Shown here piece after piece: positions 1 to 6,528 of a stretch of 16,327 nucleotides of DNA; within the stretch, counting starts at the first letter, position 1, and each line of letters opens with the position of its first letter. Source of the stretch: Planctomycetota bacterium (GTDB lineage Bacteria; Planctomycetota; Planctomycetia; Pirellulales; Pirellulaceae). A program made the position numbers and the translations under genes. The DNA lies in the NCBI GenBank assembly GCA_029259935.1, contig JAJDEH010000415.1:1-16327 (forward strand), read 5' to 3'. The notes beneath the pieces were generated by a model. It searched no databases, was not told the origin of the DNA, and saw only the letters and a list, made by a program, of their open reading frames with translations.

Positions 1-1844
1 TGATTCGCGCCCGAGGCGAAGAGGGCGTGTCGCCAGCGGTCGGTGTGGTTGCTGGAGAACGACACCTTGGAGCCACCCTGAATCCACGCGGCGAAGTTCG
101 GCGGACCACCTGCGCGCGGGCCGTTGCCCTTGAAGCGGTTGCGCGAAATCGTCGCCGTACCTTGGACCATGACGCCGGCCACGCCTCCACCAACGATCTT
201 ATTGTCGGTGACGACGGCCGAGGAGTTTTCGCGAACCGCGATCATCGGGGGCATCCCACCGGTGCGGATCAATTGATTCTTCCCGATGTAGGCGTCAGAG
301 CCATTGCGAATGCCGATCGCAACGAGTTTGTTTTCAATGCATTTGTTATTGAGAACAATCGCGTTTGCCTTTTCTCGAATACCGATTCCAGCCGTGGAAT
401 TGTTGCGGCATTCGTTGTCGACAATGACGGCTCTCGCACCCGTCTGCGTGCCGATGCCGGCCTGTCCGTTTTTCTCACAATGGTTGTTACGGATGATCGG
501 GACGGAGTTGTCCTGCGAGCCAATGCCGGCCAACAAGTTCTCGTAACAGTGGTTTCCCTCGATGACTGGCCGCGCGCCCGTACGGGACCCAATGCCGGCC
601 ATGAGGTTCTTGTAGCATTTGTTGTCGCGAATGACGGCGACGGCTTCGGTCTCGGTGCCGATTCCGGCCATCAGATTCCCATAGCACTCGTTGCCCACGA
701 TGAGCGGCCGCGCTTCTTGTTGCGAGCCGATTCCGGCCATTTCGTTGTTGTAGCAGCGATTGTGTCGAATCACCGGTTCCGCTTCTGTTCGGCATCCGAT
801 CCCGGCCATCTTGTTTTCAAAACACTTGTTGTGTTCGATCAGCGGTCGGGCCTTCGTGCGACAGCCGATTCCGGCCATCTTGTTCTTGTAGCAGCGGTTG
901 TGGCGAATGATTGGCGTGGCATCGTCGCGCGAGCCGATTCCGGCCATATCGTTTTCGTAGCATTCGTTGTGTTCCACGACTGGGGACGTGGTGGACTCGG
1001 TGCGAATACCGATTCCGGCGCGGCGGTTGTGGTAGCACTTGTTGCCGCGAACGGTTGGGCAGGCTCCCTCGCTGATGCCAATGCCGGCCCGCACATTTTT
1101 GTAGCAGGTATTGTTAATGACCATCGGATTCGCGTCTTCATGGCCGATGCCCGCATAGAAGTTCTCGAAGCAGATGTTTTCCTCGACGATCGCGGTCGAC
1201 CCGCGCATCGAACCAATCCCGCCGCCCATGTTACGGTACGTCACGTTGCGGAAGATGTGCGGCGAGACATGTTTGCCTTTCGCGCCCGTAATCCCAATAC
1301 CGGTGTAGCCGATGTGATGCACGATGTTGTTGGCGACCGTGCAGCGACTGACACCCGACACGGCGATCCCAGCCGTGCCCGGCGCGCCGATCGGCTCCTT
1401 GGCCTGCTCTTCGCCCTGGGTGGCGTGATGTTTGTTCCAGCGATCATCGTCGTAATTGCCGACGCCGGTCACGCTGAAGCCGTCGAGTGTCGAGTTCTCA
1501 GCCATCACGACGCCGGGGCTTGTTGCCCCCTCGACGTTGCCGTCAATAATTGTCGTCTCGGCGCGCGCCAGGCCAAGCTTGCCTTTCGCATCGTCGCCGG
1601 CACTTTTGACGGTGATGCCTGGCTTCAAACGGATTCGCTCTTTGTAAGTTCCGGCGTTGACGACGACCGTATCGCCGGTGTTGGCCGCATCAATGCCGGC
1701 TTGAATCGTTATGTGATTCTGCGGTACGCGAATTGTGTCGGCCTGAAGTGAAGTCGACACGAACAATGAGGTCGCCATCGCAGCGGCGAAACCTTGTCGC
1801 AACAGATGGGTACCGCGAAGTCGTGGTCGGATAGTCGAGGACAT
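1..1844 (-). CDS. Secreted right-handed parallel beta-helix repeat protein (3' end outside window)
   Basis: The minus-strand frame is open from ATG 1844 to the window edge (614 codons, no stop), so the C-terminus is missing. The ATG has an ideal AAGGAGG ribosome site seven bases upstream. Residues 1-35 look like a signal peptide (basic N-region, hydrophobic AAAMATSLFVS, likely cleavage after SLQA). Residues 36-120 resemble the start of DUF1565/pectate-lyase-like beta-helices (TIRVPQNHITIQAGIDAA, then GDTVVVNAGTY). Residues about 208-530 hold 14 units of 22-25 residues (12 are exactly 23) with the pattern AGIG-x(9-11)-I-x-x-N-x-C-Y-x-N, one helical coil each. Such proteins are exported or surface proteins, often carbohydrate-active or structural. 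No catalytic residues can be assigned, so the substrate is unknown. It follows a marR gene by 71 nt and may be co-transcribed with it. NosD/PbH1-type is the closest family label. Confidence 0.9.
   Translation of the reverse strand, partial: MSSTIRPRLRGTHLLRQGFAAAMATSLFVSTSLQADTIRVPQNHITIQAGIDAANTGDTVVVNAGTYKERIRLKPGITVKSAGDDAKGKLGLARAETTIIDGNVEGATSPGVVMAENSTLDGFSVTGVGNYDDDRWNKHHATQGEEQAKEPIGAPGTAGIAVSGVSRCTVANNIVHHIGYTGIGITGAKGKHVSPHIFRNVTYRNMGGGIGSMRGSTAIVEENICFENFYAGIGHEDANPMVINNTCYKNVRAGIGISEGACPTVRGNKCYHNRRAGIGIRTESTTSPVVEHNECYENDMAGIGSRDDATPIIRHNRCYKNKMAGIGCRTKARPLIEHNKCFENKMAGIGCRTEAEPVIRHNRCYNNEMAGIGSQQEARPLIVGNECYGNLMAGIGTETEAVAVIRDNKCYKNLMAGIGSRTGARPVIEGNHCYENLLAGIGSQDNSVPIIRNNHCEKNGQAGIGTQTGARAVIVDNECRNNSTAGIGIREKANAIVLNNKCIENKLVAIGIRNGSDAYIGKNQLIRTGGMPPMIAVRENSSAVVTDNKIVGGGVAGVMVQGTATISRNRFKGNGPRAGGPPNFAAWIQGGSKVSFSSNHTDRWRHALFASGAN
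255..1223 (-). repeat. 14-unit tandem coding repeat, about 69 bp per unit
   Basis: This is the DNA that encodes residues about 208-530 of the beta-helix protein. Units begin at AGIG-type tetrapeptides (for example at 1223, 1154, 1088 and 323, reading leftward). Twelve units are 23 codons, one is 22 and one is 25. The protein consensus is well kept while third positions vary, so the units are diverged and are held by protein structure. Units 5 and 6 (both starting AGIGCRT) are the most alike. The periodic DNA also creates long spurious open frames on the plus strand. Confidence 0.9.
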
Positions 1845-1851
1845 GGCATTG

Positions 1852-1858
1852 CCTCCTT
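1852..1858 (-). promoter_or_regulatory. Ribosome binding site of the beta-helix gene
   Basis: The gene-sense sequence AAGGAGG lies seven bases before ATG 1844. It fixes that start codon and supports translation of this gene independent of marR upstream. Confidence 0.75.
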
Positions 1859-1915
1859 CAAGGTAGGAAGAGTGTCGGTGGGTTCGTTCGATTTGTTTGA
1901 CATTGGATTGTCTCA

Positions 1916-2407
1916 TCATATTTCCTCGTCTGGTGACGGGACCTGTCCGTCAATCATCTTGTTTAATAGCCGAGCCAACTCGAGCCGTTCTTTGTCCGTC
2001 AAACCAGCTGTTACCCGCTCCAACTGATCCTGCTGAACTTTCCAGACGCGTTTCAGCAGCATGCGGCCTCGGCGTGTAATCTTCACGAACCTCTCACGGC
2101 GGTCGGCGGCGTTGACCGTCCGTTCGATGAGGCTCGCTTTTTCCAAACGCGACAGCATGACGGTCACGTTGGGAAACGATACGTACAACTCTTTGCCCAA
2201 CTTCCGCTGTGTAATCTGCTCGCCGTGTAAACGATTGAGCACAGTCAGCATTTGAAATTGAGGCGGTGTCAGCCCGAATCTCGCGTAGTGTGGCCCCATC
2301 TTCCGCGCCAGCGCGCCGAAACCACGCACGACCGACACCACTGCTCGACGGGCCGTTGTGTCCGGAAATTCATCTGTCAGGTCCGGTATTTCGTGTTCTT
2401 TGTTCAT
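1916..2407 (-). CDS. MarR-family winged-helix transcriptional regulator
   Basis: The 163-residue product has the MarR layout: an N-terminal dimerisation helix (about 20-45), then LTPPQFQMLTVL (46-57), the recognition region QRKLGKELYVSFPNVTVMLSRLEKASLI (about 67-94) and a wing containing the typical DRRERFVKIT segment (102-111), ending in a long C-terminal helix. MarR proteins are dimers that usually repress their own operon and release DNA when a small molecule, often phenolic, binds or when a cysteine is oxidised. This protein has no cysteine, so a ligand-type switch is more likely than thiol sensing. Its ATG overlaps the stop of the MBL gene (ATGA), so the two are translationally coupled. 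No strong ribosome site of its own is visible. The 16-bp palindrome at 3308-3323 is the best candidate operator. Confidence 0.93.
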   Translation of the reverse strand: MNKEHEIPDLTDEFPDTTARRAVVSVVRGFGALARKMGPHYARFGLTPPQFQMLTVLNRLHGEQITQRKLGKELYVSFPNVTVMLSRLEKASLIERTVNAADRRERFVKITRRGRMLLKRVWKVQQDQLERVTAGLTDKERLELARLLNKMIDGQVPSPDEEI

Positions 2408-3273
2408 TCGCCGTCTTGAGCGACTTTGGCTGGCAAGGTGCTAACGATGAATTGTCCCCTATCGAGGACAATCCGCCTCCCCGCACCGGCCGTGTGGTAC
2501 TGCTTTCCATAATTCAGTTGAAAGAGTTCCTTCGCCAGATCACCTGAGCAATGTGCCGGAACGACTGTCACGACCTTTAAGTCCTCAAGACGGTTGATCG
2601 CCTCCTTAATCTGCTCTGGATTTTTCCTCAGCATGTGAATGCCGCCCAGCAGCAGACGAACCGACTTCTTCTTCCGCTGGGTCTCGGCCGTCTCGACCAG
2701 CTTGACGAGACCGGGATGCGAACACCCGACGATCATGACCAACCCTTTTGATGTTTCGATTAACAGCGATTGTTCGGGTGGCAGTCCGTCAACGACTCCG
2801 GTCGAGTAAACACCTGGAACGACCTGAAACGGCTCTTTCACTCTGTTCGGTTTCATTTTCACCGCCGTCGCACGACGAAACGCTTCGTCTGGAAAACAAT
2901 CCAGAAAGTGGACCTTCATCTTTGGATTTTTCTCAAAAACCCAATACACACCCCGTAGGTGGTCGCCATGTTGGTGTGAGATAACGGCGTGCTCGATCGT
3001 TTTCGGATCAATCTGCATCTTATCCAGATGTTCCAGAAGCAGAATCGGATCGCTGCCGGCATCGAACAGCACGCGGTGTCCGCCGAAATCGACCACAGCC
3101 GAAAACCCCCACGACCGCCGCAAGTCTTCCCGCGCGGACGTGTTGTCGAACAGCACACGAATTTCCAACTCCGGTCGATCGCCACCATTTATCGGTTCGG
3201 TCGCACAAGCCCACGCTGGGATAAGGAGCCAACAAAGAGCCCCAACCATACAACCGTTGCTGAAACGTCTCAT
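2404..3273 (-). CDS. Secreted metallo-beta-lactamase-fold hydrolase (dihydropterin/RFAP-synthase-like branch)
   Basis: The 289-residue product starts with a probable signal peptide (MRRFSNGCMVGALCWLLIPA, likely cut after ACA near residue 24; a lipoprotein site at WAC is possible but weak). The MBL metal ligands are visible: H100-x-H102-x-D104-H105 (SHQHGDH), H186 in GCSHPG, and late histidines in GGIHM (213) and PAHCSGD (241). The GCSHPG...GGIHM...HCSGD series matches the branch annotated as 7,8-dihydropterin-6-yl-methyl-aminobenzene phosphate synthase-like or MBL-fold metallohydrolase. Archaeal members act in methanopterin synthesis, but an exported bacterial member probably has another substrate. 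The ATG at 3273 has GGGAG nine bases upstream. The gene is first in an apparent operon with marR and is preceded by a clear promoter and palindrome. The true substrate is unknown. Confidence 0.88.
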   Translation of the reverse strand: MRRFSNGCMVGALCWLLIPAWACATEPINGGDRPELEIRVLFDNTSAREDLRRSWGFSAVVDFGGHRVLFDAGSDPILLLEHLDKMQIDPKTIEHAVISHQHGDHLRGVYWVFEKNPKMKVHFLDCFPDEAFRRATAVKMKPNRVKEPFQVVPGVYSTGVVDGLPPEQSLLIETSKGLVMIVGCSHPGLVKLVETAETQRKKKSVRLLLGGIHMLRKNPEQIKEAINRLEDLKVVTVVPAHCSGDLAKELFQLNYGKQYHTAGAGRRIVLDRGQFIVSTLPAKVAQDGE

Positions 3274-3282
3274 GTACCTGAT

Positions 3283-3287
3283 CTCCC
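3283..3287 (-). promoter_or_regulatory. Ribosome binding site of the MBL-fold gene
   Basis: Gene-sense GGGAG lies nine bases upstream of ATG 3273 and supports that start. Confidence 0.55.
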
Positions 3288-3307
3288 GATGTCGAACGAT
3301 GCCGCGC

Positions 3308-3323
3308 TAATAGTTAACTATTA
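3308..3323. promoter_or_regulatory. Perfect 16-bp palindrome, candidate MarR operator
   Basis: TAATAGTTAACTATTA is its own reverse complement over all 16 bases. It lies 2 nt downstream of the -10 element, across the predicted transcription start of the MBL-marR operon. Its length, AT-richness and position match known MarR-family operators, which are 16-20 bp palindromes overlapping promoters. Binding of the adjacent regulator is inferred, not shown. Confidence 0.75.
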
Positions 3324-3324
3324 A

Positions 3325-3353
3325 ACTATATGGCGGACCGGCTGCCAGTTCAA
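3325..3353 (-). promoter_or_regulatory. Sigma70-like promoter of the MBL-marR operon
   Basis: In gene sense a -35 box TTGAAC (3348-3353) is separated by exactly 17 bases from a -10 box TATAGT (3325-3330). Each is close to consensus. Transcription would start near 3318, inside the palindrome, giving a leader of about 45 nt before ATG 3273. This is the clearest promoter in the window. Confidence 0.75.
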
Positions 3354-3379
3354 GGGTTTACTGAAACAAAGAATTCCGG

Positions 3380-4015
3380 TTACCCAGTGGCGTGGGCGGG
3401 GAAGCTCACCCCCACCCTCAAAATGGACGTGTGACCCAGCACGGCAGCGCGACGTCTGCCCGCAGTTCTCCCCGGTCTGAAAACGATACCGCCGGCATTG
3501 ATCACTTCCCAGTTTGATTCCGTATCGACGATCGGGAGTAACTGGCGAAGCCATCCGGGAAATGAAGTTGCATCGTTGTACGGCCTGCCGTAGGTCGTCG
3601 AGCCGCCAAGGCAGAAGATTCGATACGTTCCGGCCGGCTTATTCCGCAGAAACGACTGGTCGTTGAAATACGCGAGTTTGTTTTGCGCCGTCGCCATGAC
3701 GACTTGGCCGTCTGTATCGACCTTTTCAACGTACAACGGCAAGCTGGAGGCGAAGCCCACGAAGAGGTCGTGAGTTTCAACCGTCGCTCGCACTCCAACG
3801 ACAGCCAACAACCCTTCGAGCAAAAAGAAAACGGCGCACGTCACGGACGATCCAAAGATGACCTTTTTCACGCACGCTTCCGTCGTCGGCTCGCGGGTCG
3901 CACTAAAATGCTCCATGGCGAGAACGGCGGCACCAATTCCCCTTAAGATGTCCAAAACCGCGTTTCGGTGATCTCGAAGGTCCTCGAAGGTAGACGAGAC
4001 AAAGACACGAGACAT
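3380..4015 (-). pseudogene. Chimeric ORF: DUF4062 N-terminal fragment joined to truncated SGNH hydrolase
   Basis: The 211-residue frame starts at ATG 4015 (a GTG two codons earlier is possible; no ribosome site is evident for either). Residues 1-48 are the first half of a DUF4062 domain (SRVFVSSTFEDLRDHRNAVL, then MEHFSATREPTTEAC), normally the start of large NTPase/TPR proteins. From residue 49 the sequence becomes the N-terminus of a membrane-anchored SGNH/GDSL hydrolase: a hydrophobic helix (about 52-75), an ectodomain, the nucleophile block GGSTTYG (137-143) and the second block NAGG (173-176). Homology stops at residue about 177. The Asp-x-x-His block is missing, and the last 34 residues look unrelated. 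V49 is a GTG that could be the native SGNH start, so the junction falls at or near a start codon. The product is unlikely to be an active esterase. Confidence 0.6.
3392..3415. repeat. GC-rich imperfect hairpin
   Basis: GTGGG (3392-3396) can pair with CCCAC (3411-3415), continuing with GG/CC across a one-base bulge and a loop of about nine bases. It lies at the end of the chimeric DUF4062/SGNH frame, upstream of the MBL promoter. No T-run follows on the minus strand, so it is a weak terminator candidate. It may be a dispersed repeat. Confidence 0.25.
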
Positions 4016-4027
4016 GATCACAGCGAA

Positions 4028-4132
4028 CTACGCGACACCGAGCAAGTGCCATTGCTCGAAGACGGAGGCATCGGAGCATTCATCCGCCGTGAAGTCCTGC
4101 CACACGCGCCCGACGCCGATCTCCAAAGTAGA
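4028..4132 (-). other. Coding-like tail in frame after the TPR stop codon
   Basis: After the TAA at 4133-4135 the same frame stays open for 34 codons and ends in TAG at 4028-4030. It would encode a peptide containing EIGVGRVWQDFTADE and FEQWHLLGVA. The composition looks protein-like, and there is no start codon that makes it a credible separate gene. It could be the C-terminal scrap of another gene or a former extension of the TPR frame. No family is recognised. Confidence 0.35.
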
Positions 4133-5212
4133 TTACTTGACCAGTCGGCGGACTTTGTCGAGTACCTCCTTGACCGGATCTTCCAAACCAACAATGCCGT
4201 GTTTCTCAACTAAGTCATTTGCTTCCCGACACATGTGCAGTGCGAGACGCGGTTCACCTAGCTGGTTGGCATACAGCTCGGCTTGCCACGCCAGGTTTCG
4301 TGCCAATCGGCCTGGGTTCGTCAGAGATCGACAAATCTGTTCTGCTTGACCGTAAAGCGACATGGCGATGGTGAGGCGTTCCTGCTCGGCATGGATTCCG
4401 GCTTGAGCGTTGAGCGCACTTTGCAAACCGTCAACATCTTCCAGTTGTCGACAAATCTGTTCCGCCTCCTCGTGCAAACGTAAGGCCTCCGAAAGTCGAC
4501 CCTCTTCCTCCATGACGAAGGCCTGGCTCCCCACGGAGCGATAAAGGATATGCAGATCACCGACCTCTCGGGCAACTTTCTCGACCCTTCTGTGCAGCTC
4601 CATGGCTCTTTGCAGCTCTCCTCTTCGGCAAGCGATCACGGCCTGTTGGTAGAGGCTTGTACAGACTCCCGTTGGGTAGTCCATTTGATGGCAGATTGCC
4701 TCAGCCTGCTTGTACAGATCAAGCGCCCCGTCGTCGTCGCCCAGAATTTCAAGCAGGACGGCCTGTCCGCCAATTGCGAGTTGAAGCCCGTGTGAATCGT
4801 TGATTTTTCGACAAATCGACTCTGCCTGTTTTCGCAGCGCCATCGCTGATTCCAATTCGCCGGTCAGCTGCAAGAGCCCTGCCTGACTTCCCAGCGCTGC
4901 GCGTAGACCTGCCAGATTACCGATCTGTCTGCAAATGGACTCCACTCCCTGGTGCAGCGAGAGAGCAGCTTGATAGTCGCCTCGCGTGGAATACACGTCG
5001 GCTTGCGCACCCAGACTCCGAAAGAGCGATTCATGATCTTGAAGTGTTCGCGCTAAACGTTCCTGCTCCGTGGCCAGGTCGCTGCCGATCAGTCCCAACA
5101 GACCCGCGATGGTGGATGACGGCAAGTAGACGCGCTGGAGCAGCCACAACCGGGACCGCAAAAATTGGCCCAGCAGCAGTAGGATCGATATCAGGCAAAA
5201 ATCTTGGAACAC
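4133..5212 (-). pseudogene. Chimeric ORF: GltS-like symporter N-terminus joined to seven TPR-like repeats
   Basis: The 359-residue frame starts at GTG 5212. No ATG exists in frame back to the upstream TGA near 5272. Residues 1-43 form a transmembrane start that resembles the N-terminus of sodium/glutamate symporters (GQFLRSRLWLLQRVYLPSST, then IAGLLGLIG), but no further membrane segments follow. From about residue 66 there are seven repeats of exactly 40 residues (starting near 66, 106, 146, 186, 226, 266 and 306), with the pattern LGxQAxLLxxxGxxxxAMxLxxQAExICR, as in the C-terminal arrays of DUF4062/NB-ARC/TPR proteins. The symporter part cannot function. The TPR array itself is undamaged and could be expressed as a membrane-tethered repeat protein. 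The neighbouring chimeric frame and lack of a clear ribosome site favour a recombination product. The GltS assignment rests on about 40 residues. Confidence 0.6.
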
Positions 5213-5407
5213 TTGGATCCCGTGATCGGGTTGTAATCCATGAGGAAGCTGGCAATACGCGGTCAGTCAAGGCCCGCGCGATCATCCCACGTGTAAGTCT
5301 GGCCGCGACACCGACGAAGCATTCTGGCAAGATGTCTGCTGTCGTGACAACCCAACTGAGTACGCCAATCTCAACTATCGCTCTTTCGCCCGAAATCGTT
5401 GCTTTGA
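5213..5407. other. Intergenic stretch downstream of the reductase gene
   Basis: These 195 bases separate the end of the rnf operon from the chimeric TPR frame. Open frames exist on both strands but none has a recognisable family or convincing start. The best stem near the reductase stop is only four base pairs (TTTC/GAAA), so no terminator can be called. Confidence 0.4.
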
Positions 5408-6268
5408 TCAATAGAGCAACTCGACCCAACGATGGCCAGCTTCGAGTTCAGCTTTGCGTCGGGTCCACTTTTCTGGCGAGCCGGCGATTTTGGCAAACAC
5501 CGCGTCGAGCTCGTCGCGGATTTGCTCTAGCCCGGCCACGTACACGTACGTCTTGGCATCCGACAACATTTTCCATAATTCGCTGCCGCGCGACTGAACT
5601 GCACTGTGCCAGTCAACCAAGTCCGACCAGTGAGGCCGTTGGCTCAAGGCGGTGATCGCCTCGAATGTTTCCTTGTCGTAGTATTGTGCGAAGTCGTTTC
5701 GTTGTTCATTCATATACAACAATTCGAGGCCCGTTCTGCCACCGTGGAACAAGCAAATGCGGCCCTGAAAATCGGGTGCGTGCTTGTAGATGTATTTCAC
5801 AAAAGCGCGGAACGGGGCAATGCCAGTGCCCGCGCCGATGAGGATCAGAGCGGCGTCGGGTTCTTCTGGCACCGCGAAGGCAACGCCGTAGGGACCAGAC
5901 AGAGTCAAAGAGTCTCTCGCGCGTAGATCGCACAAATAGTTCGAGGCGACACCGTCGCATAGCTCGCCACTGTACTCGTCGATGTAGGTGCAGCGGCGAA
6001 CGCAGATGTGAACCCTGACTGCTCCCTCGCTGGTTCGCTCAGGCAAGTCGGCGAGGCTGTATAGACGGAAGTGATGTTCCTGGCCGAGTTCTTTCTGTCC
6101 GGGCGCTAGTATGCCGATGTTTTGACCAGCCTTGACGTCGAATTCGGGACTCTCGACATCCAGCACGATCTCTCGCACTTCGTCCAGCGATTCGCTCGGC
6201 GTGATGCGTACGGACGCCACGACCTTGGCTTGGAACTGAGTGCTCGTGTCATAATCTTGTAGTCGCAT
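5408..6268 (-). CDS. Plant-type ferredoxin-NADP(+) reductase-like flavoprotein
   Basis: The 286-residue product has the FAD- and NAD(P)-binding halves of the ferredoxin-NADP reductase family: RLYSLAD (68-74, FAD), GVASNYLC (107-114), GPYG (125-128), GAGTGIAPFRAF (146-157, nucleotide loop), YVYVAGLE (241-248) and a C-terminal aromatic Tyr (VELLY) that stacks on the flavin in plant-type enzymes. It should move electrons between ferredoxin (or flavodoxin) and NADP(H) in the cytoplasm. ATG 6268 is chosen because GGGAGG lies ten bases upstream. An earlier TTG at 6304 would overlap the preceding gene and lacks a ribosome site. It is the last gene of the rnf operon, 22 nt after the Cys4 membrane protein, which suggests that it connects the PFOR/Rnf ferredoxin pool to NADPH. 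Pyridine nucleotide preference is inferred from the family. Confidence 0.85.
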   Translation of the reverse strand: MRLQDYDTSTQFQAKVVASVRITPSESLDEVREIVLDVESPEFDVKAGQNIGILAPGQKELGQEHHFRLYSLADLPERTSEGAVRVHICVRRCTYIDEYSGELCDGVASNYLCDLRARDSLTLSGPYGVAFAVPEEPDAALILIGAGTGIAPFRAFVKYIYKHAPDFQGRICLFHGGRTGLELLYMNEQRNDFAQYYDKETFEAITALSQRPHWSDLVDWHSAVQSRGSELWKMLSDAKTYVYVAGLEQIRDELDAVFAKIAGSPEKWTRRKAELEAGHRWVELLY

Positions 6269-6278
6269 CGCGTTCTTG

Positions 6279-6284
6279 CCTCCC
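6279..6284 (-). promoter_or_regulatory. Ribosome binding site deciding the reductase start
   Basis: Gene-sense GGGAGG lies ten bases before ATG 6268 and inside the longer TTG-started frame, which argues for the shorter protein. Confidence 0.6.
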
Positions 6285-6290
6285 GATAGG

Positions 6291-6509
6291 TCAGGTTTTT
6301 GCAACGCCTTCTAGTTCGTTGATCGTCTCGTCGGCTGCGGTTTGCGGCAGGCAATCCGGGCGCGAACAGCCATGGCAATCGAAACAACCGTGAACATCTT
6401 CGCCAGCAAGATCAGCCTTGAACACTCGCCGCCACGCCGCCTGCACTAACAGCCACGCGCCGAGAATGGCTGTGATCACAATGACTGCTTTTATCGCTGC
6501 TTCGAACAT
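6291..6509 (-). CDS. Small one-helix membrane protein with Cys4 motif, Rnf-associated
   Basis: The 72-residue product starts at ATG 6509, 19 nt after the rnfA stop. A GGAG precedes it at a long spacing of 13 bases. A frame starting upstream at 6548 would overlap rnfA. Residues 5-24 form one transmembrane helix, followed by positive residues (WRRVFK), which places the C-terminus in the cytoplasm. A compact motif C42-x2-C45-x2-C48-x4-C53 (GCFDCHGCSRPDC) follows, then an acidic tail. The family is not recognised by name. The architecture resembles NqrM, a small one-helix Cys-rich protein needed for the iron centre between NqrD and NqrE of the related Na+-NQR complex. Since RnfA and RnfE are the homologues of NqrE and NqrD, an iron-delivery or maturation role is an attractive inference. 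Alternatives are a FeoB-associated-type Cys-rich protein or an extra electron-transfer subunit. Confidence 0.75.
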   Translation of the reverse strand: MFEAAIKAVIVITAILGAWLLVQAAWRRVFKADLAGEDVHGCFDCHGCSRPDCLPQTAADETINELEGVAKT

Positions 6510-6528
6510 GTCTGCTACATTGCTCCTT

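Noticed and set aside
255..1223. CRISPR-like regular repetition
   Set aside because: The repeats are diverged coding units without spacers, and the conservation follows the protein frame.
27..1751. 574-codon open frame on the plus strand
   Set aside because: It is the antisense of the 23-residue repeat gene. The minus-strand frame has a signal peptide, a ribosome site and beta-helix repeats; the plus frame only mirrors the 69-bp periodicity.
3201..3216. Lipoprotein signal (Ala-Trp-Ala-Cys) in the MBL protein
   Set aside because: The lipobox is poor (Trp at an unfavourable position). A signal peptidase I site at ACA fits better, but it cannot be settled from sequence alone.
5360..5407. Rho-independent terminator after the FNR gene
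   Set aside because: Only a four-base stem with no T-run is visible.
5044..5655. 203-codon plus-strand open frame, and an overlapping 132-codon minus frame at 5031-5429
   Set aside because: Both overlap the end of the FNR gene or the TPR frame in the wrong register and show no recognisable family.
6518..6523. ATG-TAG minimal start-stop element between rnfA and the Cys4 gene
   Set aside because: It lies only two bases after GGAG, too close for efficient initiation. It is probably chance, though it lengthens the spacing to the real start.
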